DNA from: Benincasa hispida
Taxonomy: Eukaryota; Streptophyta; Magnoliopsida; Cucurbitales; Cucurbitaceae
Direction of reading: 5' to 3'
NCBI RefSeq assembly: GCF_009727055.1
Contig: NC_052355.1
Location: 48,922,868-48,986,867, forward strand
DNA length: 64,000 bases
This document shows positions 1-12,345 of the stretch, in pieces (the stretch's first letter is position 1; every line of letters starts with the position of its first letter). The notes beneath the pieces are model-generated. The model saw only the letters and a program-made list of their open reading frames with translations. It ran no database searches and had not been told where the DNA came from. The position numbers were made by a program, and so were the translations under genes.

Positions 1-1553
1 GAGTGAGCTCCTTTAATGAAGAAAGTGGGATTCTCCCACTTTTCATTTTCCAATCTTTTCCAATTTTTGTTTTATAACTCTTTTTTTTAATAAATTGATT
101 GAAATTGGAAGAAATGATGTGAGGATGAGGTAAGTGAAAGCTTGTTTTGGTCGTAAAGTTTGATTGATGAATGCTTAAAAATTGCATTTATTAGGCGGTT
201 GGAAGTCATCTTCAACATTGTTTCTGCATCGGATTCTCGTGGGTTGCTGATATATATGCTTTTATATTTATGGCCTTTTGATGCCCTTTGTCAACTACAA
301 CTGATGAGATTGAGACGCTAATGTAGGTCCTACATAACCGATTCCTAGCCTTTGATCAAGTCATTTCTAGCCGCATGATAAGATTCCATCACACCCCTTT
401 TACTTGTGTGGTTGTAAATGTAATACTTAACACAAATATATTGAATTGGATAAGAAAATCTAACAAATAAAAGAGAAGCTGATGAGTCAGAATATAATCA
501 CCTCATGAAATCTAGGCGCATAAATTCTGACAGACGTTGAATCGGTCGGCTGAGTCAGTTAGCAGCTTCTTGAATTGCCTGCATTAATAATAACTCACCC
601 ATATAAATTTCTTTCAATTGAATTGCATTCGTGAGTATTCCAGAAAAAGAATGCTAATTATGCTAAACAAGAAAGTCAATCACAAACCCACCAACTTAAA
701 CCAAACATAGAACTAATTTTCAATCATCAATTGATAATGGACTTAACAATTAGCTGATGTGTATATGTGGGGGAAGTAAACAACAAACTTAAGAAAAAGA
801 GGCAAAGCAACAAAGACGCAAAGAAGAATGCGATATATGATGGGGGAAAAAGGAAGAAGCGTCCAAGAAGTGTCAACCAGAATGTTGCAGCCCATTGAGG
901 CATTTTCACAAACAGGTAGGCTGCAGTTTTGTGAAATGGAGCGATCAGTGTCTTCAAGATACCAAAACGTAGCGTTGTGTTGGCACAATCAAGAAAAGGG
1001 CGAAAGGGGGTGAAGCTGAAAGGCAAAGCCAGTGGCAGTTTGGAAATTACGGTACAGAACGGAGGGTAAGGATGGGAAAACGGGACTGTGTTGGGATACA
1101 GATAAAGAAGATAGAGAGATGTGTGTGTGTGTGTGTGTGGACACATTCCTTTGTCGCAAGTGAAAAATTAAAAAAGAGGGAAAGGATTTTCCATTAGCCA
1201 CAAATTTATTGTTATTATTTTTATTTTTATTTTTGGTTTTATTTATTTAATTTTTGTTTTGCGTTAATTGGGTTTGGCTTTGTCGACCAAACGGGGCGCC
1301 ACCCTCGACATAGTGGGACCCACCTTTCCCTCCATAGGCTTTTCTGGTGGGATCCACTTCTCCTTCTCATTCAACCTCCTTGGATCGGTATATTTCCCTT
1401 TTTATTTATTTATTTATTATTTTCTATTTTCTAATTTCTTTTTCTCTTCAATTCAGACTGCACGAGCGTCGAGTCACATTCCAATTAGAAAGGCGCTTTG
1501 GCAATACTCCAACCTTTTCTCCCATAAATCCAACTAATTGGTTATGTTATAAA
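1..1553. other. Intergenic DNA without a recognisable gene
   Basis: AT-rich sequence with long T and A runs. Short open frames occur on both strands (for example about 139 codons on the minus strand at 727-1146), but their composition is low-complexity (Pro/Phe/Leu/Ser-rich, partly the read-through of the GT repeat) and I recognise no domain. A somewhat GC-richer patch at 830-1340 could be untranslated or promoter sequence of a gene outside the window, but nothing proves this. Confidence 0.5.
1120..1139. repeat. (GT)n microsatellite
   Basis: An uninterrupted run of about ten GT units. It is a simple-sequence repeat likely to vary in length. Confidence 0.9.
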
Positions 1554-1561
1554 TTATAATA

Positions 1562-2582
1562 TAGGAATGTCAAAATTTTTCGCAGGTCTCCGATCTGATC
1601 GGATTGGAGAATCTCCAGTTTGATCGGGAATGAGGTCAAATCGAAGATTTAAGTCATGTCTCCAGTCGGGGATGAGATCCCCGTTCCGTCCCCAACCCTG
1701 AATCCGATCCCGTCTTTGTCCCTATTTTTTTTAATTGTTAATAATAATAATACTACTGAAACAATATGTTTCAGTTTTTTTTTTTAATTTTAAAATTTTA
1801 ATATAATAAATTTAATTTTTATTAATTTATAATGAAAAAACCAAGTATAAGTTAAATCTTGTGTTGAAGGGAAAAAAAATTCCAAGTATTAGAGTAAACG
1901 TTTGAGTAGCTTTGAGTTGGTATCAGAGCATAAATTTTTGGGAAACCTGAAGTTCAATCTGGGAATTAGTCAAAGTGAACTAGAGGAGTAGCGGAAGTGG
2001 CGGATCTAGCAGACAACCCGAGCTGGAACTCACAACGCTACCTGAAGATCCACCGGGGAAGGTAAGAATGAATTAAGTTATTCTCAATTAGAATTTGAGA
2101 TAGGAAAGTTATTTGTAGATAGTTCGGTTTGATGACTAGGAGTAGTACCATTGGACAAATTAAGGAAGTTAATATTAGAGTAGTGCAGCGGAAGCGTAGT
2201 AATAGATAAGATTATAGAGGTTTGCGACAAAGATTGTTGAGAAACCTTAACCAGAGTAGGTCCGAGCAAATTTCGAGGATGAAATTTTCTTAAGCAGGTG
2301 TGACAAGTTGCGATGTAGTATTTGTTTAAACAACTATATGTAAAATAATACTAATATCCTGTATAAAATTTACAATTTCAATATAAATATTAAATTTAGT
2401 TAATTATAAATAATAAAAGTAACAAAATAATAAAATAAAAAGTGGAGATTTTTCCTGCGGGGACCCAAATCCCCGAACAGGGATTCCCTAGCTCCGACTC
2501 CGACTCCTCAAAACGGAAAATGGGACAGGGACGGGGATGGAGAGTGCATCCAAGCCCTGGTCCGACCTTGTTGCCATCCCTA
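1562..2582. mobile_element. Non-autonomous hAT-like transposon with 8-bp target duplication
   Basis: The ends form an imperfect terminal inverted repeat: TAGGAATGTCAA on the left and TTGCCATCCCTA on the right, whose complement is TAGGGATGGCAA. An identical 8-bp direct repeat, TTATAATA, flanks the element at 1554-1561 and 2583-2590, as expected for hAT insertion. Sub-terminal regions (about 1575-1730 and 2440-2575) are rich in GGGGA/TCCCC motifs, a style I associate with plant hAT-derived elements. There is no transposase ORF. The middle is AT-rich and contains an LTR-retrotransposon relic at about 1915-2296. The 1,021-bp length fits a non-autonomous copy. Superfamily assignment rests on TSD length and TIR style only. 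Confidence 0.8.
1915..2296 (+). mobile_element. Deleted Ty3/gypsy-like relic with primer-binding site and gypsy-style 3' end
   Basis: TGGTATCAGAGC at 1919-1930 is the standard plant primer-binding site complementary to initiator tRNA-Met. About 350 bp downstream, 2268-2294 reads AATTTCGAGGATGAAATTT followed by TTCTTAAG, which resembles the region at the end of pol just before the 3' LTR in plant chromoviruses (Del/Tekay type). No gag or pol lies between. It therefore looks like an internally deleted retrotransposon caught inside the hAT-like element. LTRs cannot be delimited, and the lineage call is from memory of the motif. Confidence 0.45.
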
Positions 2583-2590
2583 TTATAATA

Positions 2591-4847
2591 TCAATTCTAG
2601 ACGTGTTGAGGGTTGCCTTGGACAAGGCTAAAGTTGATAGGGCAAGCCTAAATCTAAGAGAAATTGAGAGGTGGCATAGGAAATGCACGTCTTAAAGAGG
2701 AAAAGTTAAAGTCTTGGTTATGGGTTGACCAGTCGAGTCGCTATAATATATATCAATCGAAAACTAATTAAATTATGCTCAGTTAGACAATCTGCAGCCT
2801 CGAGTGTCGTAAACCACTCTTACATCACTAAATTTACATGTAACTATTACGATCGTCAGAGAAAGGCTATTATAAATAGTCTCATCTGACAATCACCAAA
2901 GATGAAGGTATGTAATCTCCAAAGGAGAGTCCAAGTTTTAACCTTCTTGTGTGCTTAATTGAACAATACACTCTCTGTACTAATTTAGACATTGAAGTGT
3001 GGTCGGCTCAACACCAACACTGGTGCGAGGGTCTTATATGTGAGTCACTCAGTAAGCAAGACTATAGATTGTGAGAAGTAGGTAAGAGGTCTCAAGCCCA
3101 CGAGGGGCCTGCGACCACAACGAACGCGTGCGAAATTTGAGTGCCACAAGATGTCACAAGTTCAAATTCACACTTTTAAATAGTTGTTTTATATAGTTGA
3201 ACTAAAAATGTTGTTGATATTTAAGAAAATGAACCAACCATTGAATTTTTATTTTTGGAAAAAATCATACATGAGCGCCGAAATAAAGAAATTGAACGTC
3301 ATTGTGGTGTCAAGCCACTAACGCTTAATTCAATAATGGGTTGATGAGTATTGATAGTAGAGTGTAACATTGAGTGGTTTTAGCATACCTGTGACGAGTG
3401 ACGAGTGAGCTTAGTATTATGTATAGGTAGGCTAGGTATATTCAATGTTTGGTTGAATTACAGAAGATATATATATACATATATATATGTATATATATAT
3501 TGATTTTGCTCTTTGTTTAAAAAATATCATTATTCTTACAAAGTTACCCTTAAAGAATAAATATATTAAAATTAAGTTGGAGTTGAGACTTAGAACGAAT
3601 AACGATTCAAATTTTCGTTTCTTGTCGTCCCACACAATTCTAGTCCCAATTTTGGTTCGAAATTCTAAAAGTAATTTAATTACTGTTTGAATGTTTATGA
3701 AATATCTAGAATAATTTTAAGATAAATGATAAATTCAAAGATATATTTTTTTTTTATAATTTACACTTTGAATTTTCTTCTCACTATGTTGAACTGATAA
3801 AGATGTATTAATTCAAAGAACAAGTTATAATAAATCTAAATTTAAGTTAGATTAATATTGTATTATTGTTAAAGTAAGAGAGAAATACATATCAACATGA
3901 GTAATAGTTCAGTCGGCATAAAACCTTAGATTGTCCTCTTAAAAAATTAAAAAAAAAAAAGGAGAAATATATTTTGGTAACATGAACAGTCTCTCACATC
4001 CTCGAACCAATGGAGATGAAAAGAGTTATTATTTTTTTTTTTATTTGGAAAGACGTCTTTTCTACTTGTACCCCTTCGTTTATTCGTGATGAGGAGGTTG
4101 ATTATTGTTCTTTGCTTTCATTTATGTCTAATTAAAAAATGAAAGAAAATTGTGGAGAATAATGTAATTAATTATTCAAAAGTGAATTTAATTTACAAAA
4201 TGACTTGGAAATTGTTATATATATATATATGAATTAATATGCGAAAATAATAATTGAAATGAATGGGAAACAATAATCCAAAGTCTGGCCCTGTCCGGCC
4301 ACAGTTACCACCAACATCAACCACTGAGTTTGTTGCCCCAAATAATGACTTCCATGAAAAATCCTCCATCTCTATGCATGTCTATATAAGAATAAAATTC
4401 AAAAAGGGCTTCAAATACAAAACTAATAAACACATTATTGTGGTTTTGTACATGTCCTTTTGAGCAACACAGCTCATTCATAAATGTACTCTCATCTTCC
4501 CTTCTATATTCCTATTTATCATTTGTCACACTCTGTTTCATAGTTGTCTGTTGTTGGCCCAAACAAAAACAAAAAAGTTTTCATTTTGTAAATACTACAA
4601 CGTCTTGTTGATGCCTAAATCTAGCATCAGTGTAGTGTCGAGTTGACCATCCATACCTATGTATCCGATGTTTAAAATAGTTGTTGTAAGAGCTAGAGTT
4701 TTTGTGAGCTTATATTTAGGAGACGCATTGCTTCTTACTATTTGAATAGATAAAAAAGTTTAGAGAGCATAGTTAAACTGAATTAGGATTAGTCAGGAGC
4801 TCAATGATGGTAGATCAAGTACCAAGGCACATTGGACTAGGTCTTGA
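2591..4847. other. Intergenic DNA; possible LTR fragment at about 2760-3110
   Basis: No gene seen. The stretch 2760-3110 has a TATA-like TATTATAAATAG (2869-2880) followed by a moderately GC-rich tract ending in CAACACCAACACTGGTGCG, a layout like the U3/R/U5 of a plant gypsy LTR. No partner LTR or target duplication is visible, so this is only a suggestion. The region 4260-4470 holds a CATGCA motif and a TATATAA box, but no coding frame follows. Confidence 0.35.
3466..3501. repeat. (TA)n microsatellite, interrupted
   Basis: Alternating AT tract broken by single C and G bases. A shorter AT tract lies near 4216-4231. Confidence 0.85.
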
Positions 4848-5289
4848 CACTACACAAAATTTAACTTATTCTAACAAAATTTCCCTTAAAGCTCAAAAAA
4901 TCGTCGAGAGGCATGTCCTTTCTCGATGCTGTTAAAATTGTCGCAAAAAGACCTATCTGGATGCTATACCAATGTAGCATTAGGAAAGGGTCCATCTCTT
5001 GACAGTATAAATAACGGTAAAGATATCTACAATGGTTTTTCTACCGACACTGAAAACGACATTCTAGCGTTGGCAGAGCAAGCCTTTACCGATGCCACTC
5101 CCCTAGCATTGGCCTAGGGTCCCCCAAGAAAGCGGCGTCACGAGACCATCTTGTGCCAACGAATGGGCATTTTGGCTTCAAATAGAGCCTTTTCCAACTG
5201 TGCTTTGCAATCAACCTTATTGAAGGTCCAAATGGTGTTGGAAAAGATTTTCTTTTTCACGATTGAAAAAAGTATAATTTCTTGTAGTG
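4848..5289. mobile_element. Short non-autonomous CACTA-like (CMC/EnSpm) element
   Basis: The left end starts CACTACACAAAATT and the right end is ATTTCTTGTAGTG, whose complement begins CACTACAAGAAAT. About 18 of the first 24 positions pair, and both ends start with CACTACA. Flanking trinucleotides are TGA (4845-4847) and CGA (5290-5292), a 2-of-3 match to the 3-bp duplication expected for CACTA elements. The interior is GC-richer than its surroundings and contains an open frame at 4926-5117 with no recognisable domain. The 442-bp length means it cannot encode a transposase. Confidence 0.65.
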
Positions 5290-5987
5290 CGATCTAGGCT
5301 AAAAAAGAGCGTAGATTGTCGGCAAACATGTGACGGGGCAGGTTATGTGGTCCATGATGTCATGGGGCGCTTAATTTCACCCATAACAACATTACTCGAA
5401 AATATTAGGCAATAAGACAGAGAGAAAATGAGAGAGGAAATTTGAATAAAGGAGGTTTGGAAATGAGTGAATGAAGAGAGGATTTAGTTATGAAGAGTTG
5501 GCGTCAGAGAATGGGAGGTCCAAGGGACCTCAAACGCAATGCAGTTGGAAGTTGGCTCGAGCTGCGAATATTATTGCACAATGTCATTTTCAAATTTGCT
5601 TTTTTTTTTTTTTTCTTCTTATTTTGATTTTTTGTATTGAACAAAATTAATTACTTTATTTCTCCCTCACAACTTGGGGGTTTATAAAGAGATATACGTG
5701 GGGTCATCATGTTTCATAAAGGGTGAAGCCTATATGGCTACAACTTAGAATAGAATCCATACCCTCTTAACTTCTCTATACAGCTGTAAATGTGTGGATA
5801 TAATGCATTACTTCATCCCAAATTCCCACCCTATTATCTATAATTTTTAGTCTTTACGTCGTTTACAACTGGGAAGAATCTTCACATTTTCTTCCCCTAA
5901 AAGCCAATAACAAACAAAGAAAGGGGACATACCCTTTCATAACCCGTCATTTCGTTTTGAGAATTATGATTCTTTTCAAATAAAGAA

Positions 5988-6105
5988 AAATGAGCCAATT
6001 TATTTATAATCATAACAAAATTTTACCATCTATCATTGATAGAGAGTCACATTTGCTATACTTAAAAATATTTTCAACAATTTTATCATTTAAAATAATT
6101 ATCTT
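5988..6105. repeat. Dispersed palindrome-bearing repeat, copy 1
   Basis: It contains CTATCATTGATAG at 6030-6042, a near-perfect palindrome. It shares the flanking words AATTTATTTA, TAGCAAAAT-like and ATTTTATCATTTAAAATA with the copy at 8486-8582. Related palindromes recur at 40.3, 41.2, 59.2 and 61.1 kb. Confidence 0.5.
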
Positions 6106-8485
6106 TATAATTAAGTTTATAAATACTATTTTAATCAAGTTTCTTTGTTTTATTATCCACTTCTATCCTATATTAAAAATCCAATTCGAGTTCTATAAAA
6201 AAAAATAAAAAATTAACGACTTGTTTTGATTTTGAGAAGAAACAATATTAAAAAATATCAAAATTAATTGAAATATTAAAAATGAATTCGTTTATCATAC
6301 GGCAGCCTAAGATTTTGAATTCTTCTACCTAATTTCTTCTCTTTTAAAATTTTCAAAAGAAAAAATATACATAAGTTTCCCGTTCTCTTTGATTTTTTTT
6401 TTTTTAAAAATTAATATATGCTGCCTGATATGAATACATATCTCATTAAAATAAGACTTACATAATGGAGCTCTTTTAAAAGGAAAATTATGAGAGATGT
6501 TTGATTTAAATCAATTCTAATAATTAAGCTTTAGTTTGTCATGAAGTTTAAAGTTGATAATTTTAAATTTATATGATCTGTAAATGGATTCTACAAAGAA
6601 AGATTTTTAGAAACTTTAAGTTTGCGTAGTACACATAACATTTTTTTAGTTTAATTATGTAAGATAAAGGATTCAAATCTCGGATAAAATAGATTATATA
6701 TCAAAGAAACATGTAATTTACAATAAAGGAAAAACAATTTTATAGTAATATATATGTAACTTTTATTTTTGTGAAAATATGTGAGATGGAAAAATCGAAC
6801 CTCTATCTTTGAGATTGATAGTACAAACACTATTCCAATTAAGTTATGTTCATTTTGACAAATGCAACTCTTCAACTCTTCTTAATTCCATAAAAAAAAT
6901 TATAACTTTGATTAACTTATAATTAAGTCAAACACACTTTCTAAAAGTTTTGATACAAATAGACTTAATTTTTTTTCTTCCAACCTATATATTTATAGTA
7001 TGTACTAAATTTCTCAAGGACAACAGTTTTAAAAGTTGAATTTGTTTATATCATTACTTCATCAATTGGGATCTTTCTTTAAAAAAAAAAAAAAAAAAAA
7101 ACTACAGTATTCTATTTTAGAAATAATATTGAACGACAGTGAAGTTATAAGAAAAGGTTGAAGTTAAAGGGAGCTCATCTCGTGGGCTTGCTTCCTCTAT
7201 TAATACTTTCTTTGAAATGATTGCTTGTAGGTCAATCAATTATTATACTCTTCTACTTCTACAATTTTTAATCATACTTTTTCTCAAACAATGGGTTTCA
7301 AATATTTTTAATTTCTTCGTAATTTCTTCTCTAGCTACCCGACAAATTAGTTTGTTGTAATTTTTGTACTAAAATTAATGGCCTATAATTATAATAGGGT
7401 TTCCTTTTTAAGATTCAAAACAAAATGTTTTCAAAGCTTAAAATGAAATTCTCCAATGCTATAATTGAAACCACCTCGATGAAATCAACGTCATTAAAGT
7501 TTCTTTAACAAAGCATACCACAAACATTACAGAAAGCAGTGGAATTTTCAGTAATGATATGTATATACATTTATAATATAGCTATACTTGAAACAATGCT
7601 TAATTAAGAAGATGCGAATTACCAACATTTTGAAGTTGCAAATATTCACGTCAGTGATAATTTTAACTTTTGCCGACATATTTCACCGGTAGGTGAAAGT
7701 GTGTATCATATGTATATATATATGATAGACAACTCATTACAACTATATAGTTTCCAATTTCAAATTCTATAAACCAAACATTGATTTGATAGATCAATTT
7801 ATTATTTTAATATAGAAAGTCTTAAACTACTAAAGTCTCTATATCCAAGAAAAAGATAATATGTAAGATGAAAATATATCATATGATTAGAATTACTATA
7901 ATGATTGAATTAGTCAAATAATAAAGGTTATAATTGATATGAGGATGATGATATGAATATATCTTTTCCAAGGAGAGGGTTCCTTTTCGGCTGTGTATGA
8001 ATTATGAGTCCATAAAAAGATTGGGATTCGGAGGAAATCAGAAGAGAGAGCGTTTTGGCAGCTTTTTTTTTTTAAAAAAAATTTCTTCCTTAATCATATC
8101 ATAAAATCATGAGTCCAATAAGTAGTTTCCTTTCCTTACAACTCTATCCATCCATCAAAATCTCAAAGTAAAAAATAATAATAAATAATAATACAAATAA
8201 CGCGTCTTTATTAATCACATATTAAATAAAATAATGTTCCTTTTTTCCTCCAATGTTTTTATCTTATTGTATATAAAAAGTTCAAGTAATTATAGCTAAT
8301 AATAGTATTGTAAGATGTGTAATATAATCTTTGTTTATTAAGAGCAAAGCAAATTTGGTAAGACCGCGTTTTGGATTTTTTTTTTTCCTTCTCCTTTTTA
8401 AGTGGATGGTGGGATTTAATAATGATACAAATGTTTTTTAATCTTAAAAATTTAAGAAAATTATTAGATTATTTTCAAATATAAG

Positions 8486-8582
8486 AAAATGAGTTAATTT
8501 ATTTACAAATATAGCAAAATGTCATTCCCTAGATATTTTACTATAAAAAATATTTCAAATAATTTTATCATTTAAAATACTT
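8486..8582. repeat. Dispersed palindrome-bearing repeat, copy 2 (palindrome eroded)
   Basis: It shares AATTTATTTACAAATATAG-type sequence and the terminal ATTTTATCATTTAAAATA with the copy at 5988-6105. The central CTATCA palindrome is no longer recognisable. Confidence 0.45.
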
Positions 8583-10570
8583 AAAATTATATGCCATATA
8601 AATTCTCTCCGGAGAAAATTAAAAGCATGAGATAATTTCAAATAAAGCATTAAAAGACATCAAAATAATGATGAATGATTTACTATTTTGATCACAAAGG
8701 CCTGTCTTTTTTGGTCCAATAATTACATGGTGAGATAGCCATTTTTTTTTTTTTTTGGTAATAAGAAGTGAAAAATTCGAATTACAGATATATATATATA
8801 TATATTATCATTAATTGATGTTAATAGCTAACTTTGACATAAAAGATTGAACCTTTTGACCATAATCTCTATACCTCGTTTTGACTATCAAACCTATATC
8901 TAATAGAGTAGGATATCGAACTGCCAAATTGCTAATGCCAATAAGGTTAGTTTGATTTTTCATATAACTCTTAAAATAAGAGTAACGAGAGGTAAATTAA
9001 TATTTAGTGAATTTCGAATATATGAGAAATTTATAAGAATTTGTTAAACAAGGCACCAAATTTTTCTTAGAGTGAATCTCAAAGGTTCTTGTTTTGAGGG
9101 AGTAGTATTGAGAAAAGTTATTTTTGTTTAGGTTTGTATACCATTGATTTTATCAAACAAAATATATTGGGATTGATTTTTAAAGTCGTTTAAAGTCATT
9201 TTTGTCCATTTCAAAATAATTTTGTACATGTCAATCACTCAAAAAATTAAACTTTATGATATGAAATTTATGATTAAAGGCGTAAAACCAAACATTAAGA
9301 TCATGTTGATAACCATTTTATTTTTTGTTTTAAATAGGTATTTTATAAGTGTTTCTCACTTTATTTATAAACCTTCATTTGAATTATAAGCCAAATTTAA
9401 AAAATGAAGCCAAAGTTTTGTAAAACTACGTTTTTTTTTTTTTTTTTTGAGTTTTCAAAATTTAGTTTGAAGGCATGTTTAAAAAGCAAGTAACAAGAGC
9501 ATCTTTAAGAGTATTTTTAGAAATAGTAATTTTAACGAAATTGATTTATTAACAACGATTTGTTAAAAGTAAATTTCATACCGTTATTTTAGTATTTGGC
9601 TTTATAGTCTTAAAATTGATTTTGTATAATTAAAAGTGATTTACAATGAATTAAGGACATGTATAGGATTGATTTTTAGAATAACTATTCTGAACTAAAT
9701 TATTTGATTATAATTAGTTTTGTAGACTGAGTTATAGATAGTATTAATATTTGGTTCCATACTTGTATGGTTTAAGTTTAATTAAAAGTATATTTAAATG
9801 ATTAATGTTTATTTTCAAAGGAATTTTAGAACAATCAAATTATTAAAAACATAATTTGCAATTGAAAAGAACTTTTGTTATAATATATTGACTGAGGAGA
9901 TCGATCTTCAGACCTCAAAATTGATAGTAAAAATTTGTATTGGTTGCACTATATTCATGTTGATAGATTGAAAAGAATTAGAGGGTAATAGACAAAATTA
10001 TATAGAGAGAAACAAAAGTTGAAAAGAAAAAACAGAGAGCAACAGAAAAATTTTCAAAGAGAAAAAATTGTTAAATTTAGAGAGAGAAATTTAAATTTGG
10101 AGATAAAAAAGAAAGTGCTAAAAGGGTATAAATGGGGGGAAATTTTGGGCAGAATGACAAAATCTTATGGAGAATAATTTAAAGGAAAAAAGATTTAAGA
10201 GTGATGAACATCCAACCCTTTCAAGAGCAAAAAGTTCAAAGATTGAGGTAAAAGAAAGAGAGAAAAAAAACTAGGGTGTTAAGAACATCCGAGAGAGAAA
10301 AAATGAGAAAATGATATCTAAAAAAAATAAAAATAGAAGATAAACATCATACAAATTTTTAGAGGGAGAGTAAAAATTAGAGTGATAAAAGATAAAAATG
10401 GACAAATTTGTTTGTAAAAAAAATCAATTTTTCTAAAAACTTTAGGTCAAAATAAGGTGAAATAGGATAATAGTCTTTTTAATATAAAATAATAGATTTT
10501 TTTTTTAAAAAAAAAAGAAAAAAAAAAGAAAACCATTAACAGAACATAATAAAAATCCCTTGAAAATCGC

Positions 10571-10608
10571 CTCTAAAGTGATTGACCGAGAATCACTTTA
10601 AGGGAGTT
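10571..10608. other. Hairpin-forming inverted repeat
   Basis: AAAGTGATT and AATCACTTT form a perfect 9-bp stem around a 7-base loop, with partial pairing of CTC/GAG outside. It may be the core of a small MITE related to the AAGTGATTT-containing sequence at 15425-15560. No flanking duplication was found. Confidence 0.45.
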
Positions 10609-12056
10609 TTCGCTTAGCAACATGAATTGAGTTGAGTTAGTATATTATACCAACTCAATGTTTGGTCCAAGATGTTCCAATGTTTTCAATAGCTCTACCC
10701 ATCGGTCACTGTCGGCGACTATAGCTGCCACACTTCAAGCTCCAACAACCACCTCTAATAACAACTCCAATTATCAACTCTAACGACCAATTCTGGGCTC
10801 CGGCAAACCACCTTCGATGACAACTCCGTTAACCCAACTCCGATGACTACCTTCATGGGACCAACTCTGACGACTAATTTTGGGTTCCAACAATCACCTT
10901 CGATGACAGACTTTGATAATCAGCTCCGACAATCATCTTTATAGGTTCTGACAACCACCTCTGACTACAAACTCTGACGAAAATCATCTTTCATGACCAC
11001 CTTCGAGCAAATAACTTTGACGACTGACTTCGAGCTATGACAACCACATCCGACAATAAAACTCTGGCAACCAATTCCAATACGACCTTTCATTTGATTG
11101 ATTTCAAACTCCGATAACCTCCTCTTACTACAAACTCCAACAAAAATCATCTTCAATGATCAACTTCGACGACCACCTTCACGAGACCAACTTTGAGCTC
11201 TAAAAACCACCTCTGACGACAAATTCCAACTATTGACTCCAATTTCACCTTCATGCGACCAACTTCATGCTCTGACAACTACCTCCAACTATAAACTCCA
11301 ACAAAAACCATCATTGATAATCAACTTCGACAACCATTCTCTGATTATTATAAGACTGATGACTGTTAAAGTATGTTGTAGAGTTGTTGATTATATAAAT
11401 AATAGTATTTCGTCTACATTAAATGCAATATTTATACGCAAAAATTTGTAAAATATATTTTTATTTAATTGAATTCACATATCAAACGAGTGTTATTAAT
11501 ATTTGGAAAATTATGTATGTAATTGAATAGTATGTAACGCATAATAAAAAAAAACCATAAAATGAAGATTTTTTTCGTAGAACATTTTCTAGCAAGAAAT
11601 AGTGAAAATAATGGAGATTTGTTCTATGATGATTCTCCAAATTTGGAGGAATTGAAAGTGAAATTGTTGAAAAATTGTGATGGCATTTCATTAGTTACTA
11701 AGATGATGGGGGGAATTCAATTTTTTAAAAAATCATGACAAAGGAAAAATAGTGAACAACAATAGGAAGAAGAAGAAAACGAACATGATGATGTTTAAAT
11801 TCATGAAGAAAAATTAGGAATTAAAAGTTTTTATTTCTCTTCGGTTTCCTATTTTATATAACTATATTTCTATAAGAAATGTAGTGGGTTAATTGTTGTT
11901 CATTACCCAAAAGAAAAAGAAAAAAAAGAAAAACTCTAAAAATTAAAAGAACAAAAATTGCAATTCATATTTTATTCAACACAAAGGTGGGTAGAATCAT
12001 TTAATAAAAAAAGTTTCTAAACAAAAATAGTCATCAGAAAAGCAGATTATTTAGAC
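10605..12056 (+). repeat. Large tandem duplication, copy 1
   Basis: This unit is repeated, diverged, at 12346-13737. Both copies begin near CAACATGA-(A/G)TT and carry a GAGTT-GTATA-AT-TATAC-AACTC inverted repeat. Next comes a degenerate array of CTCCGACAACCACC-like units (here about 10690-11340). Then come the shared word GACTGATGACT, a shared AT-rich part with AACATGATGAT and GAAATGTA, and a shared end near AGCA-ATTATTTAGA. No ORF with a known domain is present. The arrays translate to Pro/Thr-rich low-complexity sequence, which I do not regard as coding. Confidence 0.75.
10690..11340 (+). repeat. Degenerate minisatellite of CTCCGACAACCACC-type units
   Basis: Irregular units of roughly 20-25 bp built from 'CTCCGA', 'CAACCACCT' and 'GATGACAA' words, with much variation. 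A related array lies at 12480-13090 in the second copy of the larger duplication. Confidence 0.7.
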
Positions 12057-12345
12057 TCATTTAGTAATCATTTTGTTTTTTTGTTTTTTTTTTAAAAATT
12101 AAACCTATGGACGTTACTTCCACTCTCAAATTTCTTTCTTTATTATCTACTTTTCACCAATGGTTTAAAAAACTAAGCCAAAATTTGAGAATTAAGAAAA
12201 GTAGCTTTCAAAAAATTGTTTTTGTTTTTGAAATTTGGCTAAGAATTCAACCATTAAATGAAAGATACAATTCATTGCAAGAAATGTGAATGAAACAGAC
12301 TTAATTTTAAAAAAAATATATAAATAAATAACAAAGGGGTATTTG
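12057..12345. mobile_element. Decayed copy of the Tourist-like MITE, between the two tandem copies
   Basis: It aligns through most of its length with the intact MITE at 16239-16498. Shared words include TTACTTCCAC, CAAATTTCTTTCTTT, GGTTTAAAAAA and AAGAATTCAA. Its ends are eroded, so no target duplication can be read. Confidence 0.6.

Larger units (their letters stand above)
5290..10570. other. Gene-free AT-rich intergenic DNA
   Basis: Long A/T homopolymers, (TA)n at about 8788-8806, and scattered short open frames without recognisable domains. Two diverged copies of a dispersed repeat lie at about 5988-6105 and 8486-8582. A tract at 9980-10420 is unusually A/G-rich (GAGAGAAA-type). No gene or RNA is supported. 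Confidence 0.6.

Noticed and set aside
727..1201. Overlapping minus-strand open frames of up to 139 codons
   Set aside because: Low-complexity translation including the read-through of the GT repeat; no domain, no splice or initiation context, and competing frames on both strands.
1268..1559. Plus-strand frames of 89 and 70 codons
   Set aside because: Phe/Ser-rich translation of T-rich DNA, two overlapping frames with no recognisable motif.
4926..5117. 63-codon frame with a normal-looking amino-acid composition
   Set aside because: It lies wholly inside the CACTA-like element and has no similarity that I recognise; more likely incidental.
6660..6700. GGATTCAAATCTC, resembling a tRNA B-box
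   Set aside because: No matching A-box, acceptor stem or cloverleaf can be drawn around it.
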